This document shows, one piece after another, positions 19,650 to 30,009 of a stretch of DNA of 64,000 nucleotides. The DNA comes from Wurfbainia villosa. Its lineage: Eukaryota; Streptophyta; Magnoliopsida; Zingiberales; Zingiberaceae. Each line of letters opens with the position of its first letter. Positions within the stretch are counted from its first letter, which is position 1. The notes beneath the pieces are model-generated. The model was not told the DNA's origin. It saw nothing but the letters and a program-made list of their open reading frames with translations, and did no database searches. Made by a program: the position numbers and the translations under genes. The stretch is taken from NCBI GenBank assembly GCA_025175895.1, contig CM045998.1, positions 17,097,153 to 17,161,152 on the forward strand, written 5' to 3'.

Positions 19650-21632
19650 TATGTTTCAGAAATTCGAGGTATTATTGACGAGGTCAATTTGGGGATTTGG
19701 CGGTGACAGGACATCTCCAGACGACTAACAGGTGAATAAATTCTAGAGATAAATTTTCTAGATTTAGTGCATGATGATATGATTACGTTGCTTACGTGGT
19801 TTAGGGTATATTTGCATTTGATGTTGTATAGCATATTGCTTTGACTTTGTACTGACATGACCCCTTTAGATATACCCTAAATAAAATTTCAGCCATTGAT
19901 TGCCATTAGTATGACTATGATGTTGTTTATTGGATATCGTTGTTACGTGTTTATTTGGTTATGTGTTATTGCGGTGGATACCATGATTGAGACTAGTAGA
20001 GATAGAATAACTTAGATGAGGTTATTCTGTAGGAGCGGATCTCAGGAATGAAACATTAGTAAAACCCTATGTGTTGGAACCCTAGGCGTAATAACCCGGA
20101 TGTGCTTATAGATACATGATTATCCATTTACTATTTCAGTTGATATGGTGATCGGACTAGTAGAGGTCGTATGATTAGGATGCGATTAATCCTTAGAGGG
20201 TATATAACATTGTTCATATCTCGGCTGCTAACTATATCTCTCATTCTTAGAGAGAGAGAGTCTGCAGTATAGTCTCCCTATGGTTGCTTTGTATATCTGT
20301 GGTCGAATATGTCACTCATATATGGTTGAGATAATCTACCGTAAAGTTATACTCTTGCGTTATCTGTTCGGAGTTGGTGATAATCGGATTCGTATGACGT
20401 TTGTAGCTAGATAGCTACTTTACATCTTAAGTACCCACGAGATCTGTTCGTGGTAGCATGTTGTAGCATGCATAATTGAACTGGTAGAAATGGTATAATT
20501 TATGCTTAACCCTCTTGTCGGGCTTGTTAGTAGATTAGTTGTCCTTATTGGCCTTGATAGGCGTTTCTTGTTAGCTGGGACGAAACCCTAGACTTAACCA
20601 TCGCGACGTATATATTTATAAGTCGATGAAATTTACCGACTTTGATAAACATTTCGTATTAAAGGTGTTGAAACCTTCGCTTGATTTCCTCAATGGGTTT
20701 AATTGTAGATCGATGATCTTTGTCAACGTTGATAGACGTTCTATGCTAGATGTATTGGATAACTCTAGGCTTAATAACCTAGGATAATCGACTACTCCCG
20801 CGACTCATTAGTGGTAGCATGTTGTTGTGTGCAGTCAATAACTAGATATCTATATACGTTGTCTGCCCACGAGACTCATTCGTGGTAGCATGTCATTTCC
20901 CATAGACATTGAGTCTTTATACTGTCTGTTTACCCACGAGTTTCATTCATGGTAGCATGTAGTTGTGCGTAGACAGTGCTGAGTATATTGATTGTCGACC
21001 CACGAGTTCCATTCGCGGTAACTCATAGATAGTTCCCTTTGTATTACCTCGAGAGCCACGAGGCTTTGTCGTGGTATCTGGATGTGCATTGCTTGTAGAT
21101 TGTAGGGGTTGTGTATGTTATGGGTATATTTGTTATGCTACTGACCAGCTTAGTTGCAGACTGATATTGGTACTCTGAGGGTTGAGTTACTCTAGCTTGT
21201 TTCCTTTGACTTTCATTATATGCATTATGATTATGCACTATTTGTCTATCCATCCATTGAGTGGTTGTACTTACCCCCTCCTCACTTATCCTCTAGGTTA
21301 ACTGATGGAGGACGTGTCCTGTTGACCTACCTTCGTATCACTCAGAGAGTCCCTTGTCATGCTTGTCCCACTGCATCATCGAGATGCCGCTTTATTTACT
21401 TTATCGATATTGCATTTTATTTATGCACTTTGGATTTTGTCGCAATTTGATTTGGTGTCATAAAACTATTTTACTTTAATTGATTTATGATTAGTCGTGC
21501 ATGCATGTAGTTAATAAAATACTTGTTATTATTATTTCGAGGTTTTACCAGATCTGGTCCATGTATTTCTGAATATTGTCGCTAAGGGGCTCCTCCGTCA
21601 TTTGGATGACGGATATGCCCCCGGGACGTGAC
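19650..21632 (+). repeat. LTR fragment E: older relative of the A/C/D LTR family inside A
   Basis: The stretch ends CCCCCGGGACGTGACA at about 21632, followed by ATTTTATTGGTTTGCG. This parallels the A LTR end plus primer site (GGGGCGTGACA then ATTTATTTGGTATCAG). Upstream at 21255-21285 it has CCATTGAGTGG...ACTTACCCC, matching the A LTR (CCGTTGAGTTC...ACTTACCCC near 19035). Its start (CTAACAGGTGAATAAATTCTAG, about 19725) parallels the CAGGTGGGTAATATCTAC block of LTRs C and D. The 5' promoter half is absent. It is therefore a truncated, diverged LTR. Whether it was a separate insertion or a recombination product is unclear. Confidence 0.6.
20435..21074 (+). repeat. Series of six short hairpins CCACGA-N7-TCGTGG
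   Basis: Stems at 20435-20453, 20867-20885 and 21056-21074 are perfect CCACGA/TCGTGG with 7-nt loops of different sequence. Those at 20934-20952 and 21000-21018 have one stem mismatch, and one near 20797-20815 is decayed. Most are followed by GGTAGCATGT. They lie in LTR fragment E. Confidence 0.7.
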
Positions 21633-22692
21633 AATTTTATTGGTTTGCGATTTTGATTTGTGGGTTTTATGTTTCGAGGATTTTCTTTTCCTTGGATTTT
21701 TGGGAGTTCTCGTGTTTTGGGACCAGGCAAGCTGAAGGATATCTCTGAGCTATAGGAAAAGTAGTTGCCTTTAGTGGTCACTTTAATTTCCTTATGTAAT
21801 AGGAAGTTGTCATTATGTTCTGGTTAGATACTTACTCATTGTAGGAAATGCTACCTAGTGAATGGTCGAGGACGAGGTCGATGACGTATTGACCTTACGG
21901 AACCTAACGATGATTTCAAAAGTACGGACTCTTTAAAGGTGCAGACTGATGTCGAATTAGGAAGCTAGGGATTTGGCTTGCTAGTCACCCATTTGAAGGT
22001 CAAGGAGTAAACCCCTCAGAGAATATCAATCCCTACTATTAGTGATTTGGCTATGAATAAGACGTGTATACCTACACTAGTCAAGACAATGAAAGATCGT
22101 TTTACCTTATTATAGGAGATGTTGGATGAGATATTTATCTGTCCCAGTATTTCTTCTAGAGAAGATCCGAAACTCTTTGTTAAAAGAGAGATGAACCTTT
22201 GAGATTATACATCGATTATCGATGATAGAATGTGGTAGTTGTAGAAGGAAATGAATATCCTTCATTGTGGATAAATGATCTGTTTAGATCAGCTATAGGA
22301 CACCTGTGTATACTCTAGGATTGATTTATGATTGATGTGTTGATATTGTAGTGACGTGGTGTCATACAATTATCATTGTCGTTGTGATGATTGTTATATC
22401 ATCAACCTAGAGTAAAGAGAATGTAGGTGTGTAGCGACGACAATTTCATACTTGGTATGAATTGTATGAGCTTTTGATTATCTTATTAGACTATTTGATG
22501 ACTTAGTCGTCTAGAGATTTAGAAAGTCATGTATTCTGGACACGATTGGATCAGTTGTGGTCATTGGAGTTACGTAACTTGGCCACTATTGATGGTGGTA
22601 GTTGGAGTTACGCACTCGACCACCGTAGATGGTGGTTTCCTTGTATTGATTTGATTATTACCATGGATATGGATAGGATGCTCTAGCGGTAC
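21633..22692 (+). pseudogene. Decayed gypsy leader and possible gag N-terminus
   Basis: An ATG at about 21849 opens a short frame with RTRSMT-like sequence before a stop, loosely like the N-terminus of gypsy gag proteins. The rest, to the Copia3 insertion at 22693, shows only broken frames. The assignment rests mainly on position before the clear gag piece at 32196. Confidence 0.3.
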
Positions 22693-24903
22693 TGTTGGGT
22701 TTCCGGCACCGCGGCGTGTGTGTGTTCGATCATGTTTCGTAAACATGAGCACAGCGGAAGCAATTAAAAATAATAAATCTATATTTATTACAACACACAC
22801 AACACACGCATGCTATTACAACAAGTGTAGACATAACCGTAAATTAAAATTTGCAATAAAAGAAATTATCTACGTTTTACCTTTCGTATGACGTGTAGCG
22901 GGAACGGCATCAACCGGAACGATCCTCGTAAGAATCGTCTCTATCCGTATCCACGCTGAGCTCCTCGGGATGACTTCGCTAAGTCACGAGCTTCATCTTC
23001 GTACGGGTTACTAGCCTCGTGTTGAAGACGACGTGATCGAGAGATGATCACGATCCGAATCCAAATTCGGATCCTAAAACGAGTTCTCAAAACTCGCTTC
23101 TCCGGAGAGGTATTCGTCAACCAATTGACGAATCCTTCGTCCTCCACCTCAGGGGATTACCGGAGATCAAATCCCCGGTAAGTTAGCCGCTGTCGGAGCA
23201 CTAACCGTCGTCCAAACGACGCTCCGACAACAAAGAAACAAACTGTCCAGAAAAACTGGACAGCTTTTGGTGGAGGAATAGAGGCCGGCCAAGGAGAGAT
23301 GGAAGCTCACCTTATCACCGAACCTAGAGGAGATCACCGGAGGGTCGCCGGAGGTTCACCGGCTGAAGCTTGGTCGCCGGCAACAAGTTGGAAGGCTGCA
23401 CAAAAGCTGGGCGGCGGCAGCTTAGGGTTGGGCGCCGAATACTCCAACAAGGGGTGGGCGGCAACACCAAGGGCTTAAGGTTTTTGATTAGGGCTTAATT
23501 ATCCATTAAGCCCTCTTTTATAGAGAACTAATTCTCTTAATGGTTAATGGATCATATCCATAAAGCCCGTTAACCCGCTCCATTAAGATAAGTTAAAATA
23601 AACCAAACCATGATGGTTTATTTTAAGTTAAAACGAACCGAACCAACCTTTGGTTCATTCGTTTAATATAAACCAAACCCTTTGGTTTATTCTCATCCAT
23701 TGGATTAGAACCAAACCATTTTGGTCCATCCATTATGTCTTCATAAGACACGGCCCATCCACACTTCCATTGCGACTGAAACAATTTCATACTCGCTTTA
23801 TGTTTGGTCCAACCAAACATAGTTTCTCTCTGTCTGAGAATCCCATTCTCAAGCTCGTTTTAAATCCTTTGGATTACACTCATTGTGCGTGTGACCAAAT
23901 AGGTTCTCGGTTTATGTTGGCCGTCTATAATTAACCATTAATTATAGAACGATCATGAGTGGCACCTAGTAGTACATCATGATCCCCAATTAACCGAAAA
24001 GATCAACGGTTGATCCAGAACTATTTCTGAAACCCTTCAATAGCTCGAATGAATCGTGCCCCATTCCCTTCACTCATCTTATACCCACTTGGTTCAGGAC
24101 ATGGTCTATTGTGTCAGTCCCCACTAGGCTGACTACGTCACACCTAGCCCAAGTATCATTTCCTCGTCCTACGGATTCTAGTTACTCCACATGTATCGAA
24201 GAGTACCTTACTCTAAACATGTAATGCTTTGGCCAAAGACTTTAGTAACAATCCGACAAGAGGCCATGGGTATACATCTCCTCGCAAGGAGTGGTGAATC
24301 CTTTATAGGCTATTCAAACACCTTCGATCACTTCGACTTATACCCAATCATCCCGGGTCCACATCTCCTTAGAGATGTTTGCTTAAGATGTCAAAGCATA
24401 AGTCTCCATGATCAAGATGACTTGAATACCGCAAGTCAAAGGAACATCGCACTTAAGCCATAGTAAGAACTTCATTGACATATCTATATATGCAGAGAAC
24501 CATATGAAGTCTTACGGCTGGTCACTCCAATGAACTAGTTACCATAACTAGCATCCACGATTAACTCCGGACATCACTATGTCTCTGAGAATCACCGCTT
24601 GGATACACCAAGGAGTATACCTCGTGCTAGTCTCGACGGAATTGATGGTGTCCAAATCCATCAATTCATCGACTAGGGATAATTCGGATACATCACAATT
24701 ACACATGTAGAGATACTCACTAGTTGTGATCAAATCACAAATTCTCTCATGCTGTGAATCGTATCGTGGACATTCAGTAAATGAGTTTAAGATCCAATCA
24801 AATACATTAAACATGTATACTCAAATAGTGAATCTTCATTTATCATATAAATGGTTCATACATAAGGCGATTGCCTTAGGACATCTCTCATATATTACTA
24901 ACA
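22693..24903 (-). repeat. Copia3 3' LTR
   Basis: 2211 bp, pairing with 30010-32190. A TATA-like CTATAAAAG lies on the minus strand at 23515-23523. Just upstream in sense (23590-23740) is a dense series of AACCAAACC/GGTTTGGTT inverted pairs. Differences from the other LTR are mostly small indels. Confidence 0.92.
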
Positions 24904-24916
24904 GACTCCACTTGGC

Positions 24917-25440
24917 CTAATGCCAATCGCTACGGTATCCAATACCATAAGCTCTAACATGACCCTCAAACTTACTTTGAGGTAATGCTTTAGTCAAAGG
25001 ATCCGCTAAGTTCCTTTCGGGAATTTTCTCGATTTGTATTTCGCTTCCTACCGATGATCTCTCCGATAAGATGATAGCGACGGCACATGTTTGGATCGTT
25101 GATGAGACCTTGGCTCTTTCGCTCGCGGCAATTGCTCCATTGTTGTCGCAGTAGACCGGTATTGCTTCAACAATGGCCGGAATCACACCAAGTTCATGAA
25201 CGAACTTCTTGATCCAAACCGCTTCCTTTGCTGCTTCCGAAGCTGCAATATATTCTGCCTCAGTGGTAGAATCCGCTACAGTCTCTTGTTTGGAACTTTT
25301 CCAACTCATCGCGCCCCATTCAAGGTGAACACGATCAGATCGAGATCCAAATCATCCTTGTCCGTCTCGAAGTCGCATCCGTGATACCCGCGTATCACCA
25401 TGTCCCTTCTCCATATATTAGGAACACATCCTTAGTTCTT
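24917..25440 (-). pseudogene. Copia3 RNase H
   Basis: The frame 25309-24917 begins MSWKSSKQETVADSTTEAEY and continues through EAVWIKKFVHELG, VYCDNNGAIA and NLADPLTKALPQ, covering most of the copia RNase H domain to its normal C-terminus near the polypurine tract. The N-terminal part (25310-25440) is frameshifted. The catalytic acids in DSTTEAE and YCDN are present. The histidine-containing segment between them and the C-terminus (usually HIxxRYHLIRE) is scrambled, so activity is doubtful. Confidence 0.85.
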
Positions 25441-25461
25441 CTCAAGTACTTAAGGATCGTC

Positions 25462-26608
25462 TTAATACCGCCCAATGATCCATTCTGGATCGGATTGAGT
25501 ATCTGCCGTGACACTCAGAGCGTACGATACATCGGGCCTCGTACATAACATAGCATACATGATAGATCCTATTGCGGATGCATAGGGAATCTTACTCATG
25601 CAAATCCTCTCGTCTTCTGTGCGCGGACACATAGACTTCGAAAGGTGTTCCCCATGCCTGATGGGCAGATAACCTTTCTTGGATTCCGACATGCTAAACC
25701 TCTTTAGCACTCGGTCTATATATGTAGACTGCGAAAGACCAAGCAACCGTTTCGATCTATCTCTATAGATCTTAATCCCAAGGATGTAGGTTGCTTCTCC
25801 CAGGTCTTTCATGGAGAATGTCTTGGATAACCAAACCTTAATCGATCAGTAAGATTGACACATCGTTTCCTATAAGTAATATGTCATCGACATACAATAC
25901 TAGGAACACGACTGCACTCCCACTAACCTTCTTGTACACACAAGGTTCGTCTGGATTTTGTGAGAAATCAAACTTTTTGATCGTCTCATCAAAACGAATA
26001 TTCCAGCTCCTGGATGCTTCCTTCAATCCATAAATGGATCGTCGCAATTTGCATACCTTGGTTTTATCAACCGATGTGAAACCCTCAGGTTGTATCATGT
26101 ACACGTCCTCGAGTAGGTTTCCATTAAGGAAAGCTGTTTTCACATCCATCTGCCATATCTCATAATCATAATGAGCCGCTATGGCCAGGAGCATCCGAAT
26201 GGATTTAAGCATAGCTACAGGCGAATAGGTTTCGTCATAATCAACACCTTGTTTTTGACGATATCCTTTCGCCACCAATCTAGCCTTATAGGTAATCACA
26301 TTACCATCCATGTCGGTTTTCTTCTTGAAAACCCACTTGCACCCTATAGGCTTTATGCCTTCAGGTGGGTCAACCAAGTTCCAAACTTGTTTTTCGTACA
26401 TGGAATCCATTTCCGACTTCATGGCACCAAGCCACTTATCCCTTTCTGAACTTGTCAGCACTTCTTCATAACTGGTAGGCTCCTCATCATCAATGAGTAA
26501 CACGTCGTTCGATTCACTTACGAGAAATCCATATCTCTCGGGAATATTGCGTGTTCTACGGATCTCTGAAGATGTGGTGTTACAATAAGTCGACCGATTG
26601 CTCATCAC
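25462..26608 (-). pseudogene. Copia3 reverse transcriptase
   Basis: The frame 26608-25838 holds the RT fingers and palm: QVWNLVDPPEGIKPIGCKWV, KARLVAKGYRQKQGVDYDET, QMDVKTAFLNGNLLEDVYMI, SIYGLKEASRSWN and the intact catalytic box LVLYVDDILLIGND. After a frame break near 25825 the frame 25812-25462 continues with MKDLGEATYILGIKIYRDRS, STYIDRVLKRFSM and YASAIGSIMYAMLCTRPDVS. It then runs into a deletion (TQSDPEW joined to unrelated residues). The YVDD box is intact, but the polyprotein is split. Confidence 0.9.
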
Positions 26609-26749
26609 TATGAGTTGTCATTTGTGCTTCACCGGTATCTCATCAATGTCTATTTGAGTCTCTCGAGCCTCCTCAAGCTCGGACACTCCCCTTGTTTTCT
26701 TGCAAGAGAAACTCTTTCTCTAGAAACGGCATGCCTTGAAACAAACACC

Positions 26750-27560
26750 TTTTGTTCCACGGGATGATAGAATTAGTAACCCCTTGTTTCCTTAGGGTAT
26801 CAATAAATAGACATTTATCGGACTTAGCATCCAATTTGCGATCTGATCAAGCTTCACATAGCGAGGACAACCCCATATCTTCAAGTAAGATACATGAGGT
26901 TTCTTACTACCATATCTCATATGGAGTAGTTGAGACTACCTTAGTAGGCATTACATTTAACAAAGTAAGCTTATGCGAAGTGCATAGCCCCAAAGGACTT
27001 GGGAAGAGTTGCATGATTCATCATTGACGACCATGTCCAACAAGTCGATTCGCCTCTCGGATACACCATTATCTTTGTGGTGTATAGGAGTCCATTGAGA
27101 CAATACCATTGTCTCTTAGATAATCAAGAAACTCTTGACTTAAGTATTCACCACCTCGATCCGATCGAAGTATTTTAATACTTTTGTCATGTTGTTTCTC
27201 TACTTCATTTCTGAATTCTTTGAACCTTTCAAAGGCTTCAGACTTGTGTTTCATCAAGAACACATACCCAAACCGTGAGTGATCATCGGTGAAGGTAATG
27301 AAGTAGCTATAGCCTCCTAAGCTTGAGTTGACATAGGTCCACATACATCGGTATGTACTAGACCTAGTAACTCTCCACTCGTTCACCTTTTCGGTAAAGG
27401 TAACTTAGTCATCTTGCCTTTTAAGCATGATTCATGTATCGTATGAATCCAATTCAAGCGATTCCGAATTCCACATCGGTGTAATTCGGACATGCGTTTC
27501 TTGCTTATATGGCCAAGGCGACAATGCCACATATAGAGTCTATGTGATTATCCTTTGAGC
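26750..27560 (-). pseudogene. Copia3 pre-integrase and integrase core
   Basis: From 27540 down, WHCRLGHISKKRM and a CLKGKMTKLP-like motif mark the pre-integrase zinc region in broken frame. The frame 27386-27069 holds the core: YFITFTDDHSRFGYVFLMKH and IKILRSDRGGEYLSQEF. The first two catalytic aspartates are present. The third block (SERR-type) lies around 27045-27065 in another frame. Further down to 26750 only integrase-tail fragments remain. Confidence 0.8.
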
Positions 27561-27959
27561 AGCGTGTTGCTCGCCGATATTGAAAATGTCCTTTGGAATC
27601 GTCCAGCGTATAAATGTTATTACTCAAAGTTCGATTCCATAAAAATCGCCATTCAAAGTTATATAACAACAATTGTTACTAAGCGTTAAATGGAAACCAT
27701 TTCTATTTAAGCGAAATAGAAACAATGTTCTTTATTAGAGAAGGAACATAATAGCAATTGTCGATTCAAGACTAGTCCACTGGGAGCTTGACAAATAAGT
27801 TCCAGATGGCGGCCATGACCTTTGCTCCATTGCCAACTCATAAATTTGACTCCCCTCGACAAGTCTTCTTCTATTCCTTAGCCCCTGTATGTCATTACAT
27901 ATATGAGCTACACCCAGTATCCAATACCCAAGTGTCTAAGGAAATAGAATGACAATCAA

Positions 27960-28740
27960 TCGAAGATACAAGAGGATGGGGCATCGGATGCCTTCTTCTT
28001 CTTCATGGACTCAAGATAAATCTTGCAGATTTCTTCGTGGCCTTCCTTGCCCACAGTGATGGCAAGTGCCCTTTTCTTGTTAGTTCGCCTTCTTTGCCTT
28101 TTTTCTTTCCTTTCTTACATTCTTTTGCCTTCCTCTTAGAACCTTTCTTTGAGGAATCAACTATGAACCGCCTTCTCCTCATGCTTTGAAGGCTCCACAA
28201 TCTTCATATTAAGGAGCTCGGGAATGGTGGATTCCAATTTGTTCATCCGATAGTTCATCACAAATTGCGAGAAGCTCTTGGGCAAACAATGCGAATTAAG
28301 TCAATACTTAACTCATGATCCATCACAAAACCGAGTAGCTAGCCGCTCGATGTACCCGTTCATCTTTAGCACAAAGCGCACTCTGAGGCGAACCTTCTTG
28401 CATCTTCGTAGTGAAGAGGAGCCTAGAGACCTCGAACCTTCGGATCTCGCTTGCTCATCGAACAACTCATGAAGATGGAAGACCATAGTATTAGCATCCA
28501 TATGCTCATCTTTGCTTTTTGCGGCTCGGTACCATCGCCGCTAGCATGATGCAACTTCGCTCGAGAATCGCCACATGTTTACGATAGACCAACATTTGAT
28601 GCAGGTTGCATCGTCCTTAGAGCGATCGGAAGAGGCTCTTCAAGGACATATGCAAGCTTTTCGCCTTGAGAACAATTCTCAGGTTTCTAAGCCAGTCCAG
28701 GAAGTTAGGCCCAGTCAGTTTGTTTGAATCCAAAATAGTG
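27960..28740 (-). pseudogene. Copia3 gag remnant with zinc knuckle broken by one base
   Basis: Around 28060-28020 the minus strand encodes GTCHHCG and, one base out of frame, EGHEEIC. Together these are a CX2CX4HX4C knuckle split by a single extra G. Upstream is a lysine-rich stretch (KGSKRKAKECKKGKKKGKEG). Toward 28740, short gag-like pieces (LHELFDEQARSEG and others) occur in different frames. Confidence 0.6.
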
Positions 28741-29582
28741 CGCAAATTCAAAGACGTCATGATCAATTTATTGACCTAGAAATACAAAACGAGCATATAT
28801 GAGAAAATGATTTTTAAAATGCATCAATATACATTTATAAATCCCATTCATTTTAATTTCAAAACCCTTAAAATCACTTGAGAGATCGTAGGTCCATCTC
28901 CTAATGGTGATATCCATCATAGATAAGAACAACCTTGGAGTGAGTCCAACAAGCCATTCTTAGCTATGATGGTGGGTATCAAGTATATCGATTACATATC
29001 ATGTATATGTAACTATCACAATGTGCTATCAACTAATTGAATGTTTACACATACATTGGGTTGTTAACACATTAACAAGTATGCATCATATGCATAGCAC
29101 CCAACTGCACCTCTCTTCACATCGACCTTGGAGTGAGTCCAACAAATCGATGCTCCAAGTTAAAGCCGACCCATTAATCGCGAAATAGTTTTAATATGGT
29201 TAGGCGCATTCAACCAATTAGCGAGCTTGGAGTGAGTCCAACAACCCAAACTAACGATTGACCTCGCACTCTTACCATATTAGAGTTAAACTATTCCAAT
29301 GATTTGAACATGTTCAGGTTCGAGCCGGGCTTGGAGTGAGTCCAACAACCCAAACAAGAAACAGAACTCTGGTTCTAACCATATTAATGGAAGGTGTAGG
29401 CTTTAATATTGAGTTAGGGTTTTATGTCTCATCCTCTTTGCATGCAAATAACTATTATCTACATGGCATGGCATACATGGCATACATCTACATGTCACGA
29501 CACGCATGGCATAATGTTATGCATCTAATGCAATTACATGGCATACAATTATGTCATGTATATAATTTCCTTATATGTCATA
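28740..29582 (-). other. Copia3 leader with four copies of a TTGGA-GTGAG-TCCAA motif
   Basis: This noncoding region lies between primer site and gag. The 19-bp motif CTTGGAGTGAGTCCAACAA occurs at 28937, 29128, 29228 and 29331 (stem starts). Each is a 5-bp-stem, 5-nt-loop hairpin with identical loop and 3' flank CAA. The sequence between copies is unrelated. Confidence 0.7.
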
Positions 29583-29860
29583 ACTATTTATGGAAATAAA
29601 ATATGTTTAAGATTTGATTCTCCAAATCAAATCATAATTAAATTAGGAAACAAATTTCCAAATCTAATCACATATTTTATTCATGGAATTATTTGATTAA
29701 AGAAAATCTATTTAGGAAACCAATTTCCTAAATCATTAAAACTACTTATGGAAATAAAATATTTTAAGATTTGATTTCCCAAATCAAATCATGATTAAAT
29801 TAGGAAACAAATTTCCAGAATCTAATCAAATATTTTATTTATGGAAAATATCAATTTCCA
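29582..29860. repeat. Direct duplication, about 167-bp period, AT-rich
   Basis: The block beginning ACTATTTATGGAAATAAAAT (29582) recurs at about 29749 with few changes over roughly 105 bp. Each copy contains the inverted pair GATTTGATT...AATCAAATC. It lies in the Copia3 leader. Confidence 0.75.
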
Positions 29861-29992
29861 TAAATACTTCCAACTTTCCAAAAGTGGAGGATTTCCATAA
29901 ATACTTCTAGACTTTCCAAAATTTAGAAAATTTCCAGAAATACATTATGACTATCGCAAAACCATTTTTACGATTATGTCGAAACACAACCT

Positions 29993-30007
29993 GGGCTCAC
30001 GATACCC
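29993..30007 (-). other. Copia3 primer site, degenerate
   Basis: On the minus strand, GGGTATCGTGAGCCC follows the LTR end by 2 bp. It resembles the Met-tRNA site GGTATCAGAGCC with a small substitution or insertion in the middle. Confidence 0.5.
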
Positions 30008-30009
30008 TT

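Noticed and set aside
24191..24463. 90-residue plus-strand frame in the Copia3 LTR
   Set aside because: It opposes the element strand, is disrupted by indels in the other LTR, and has no domain.
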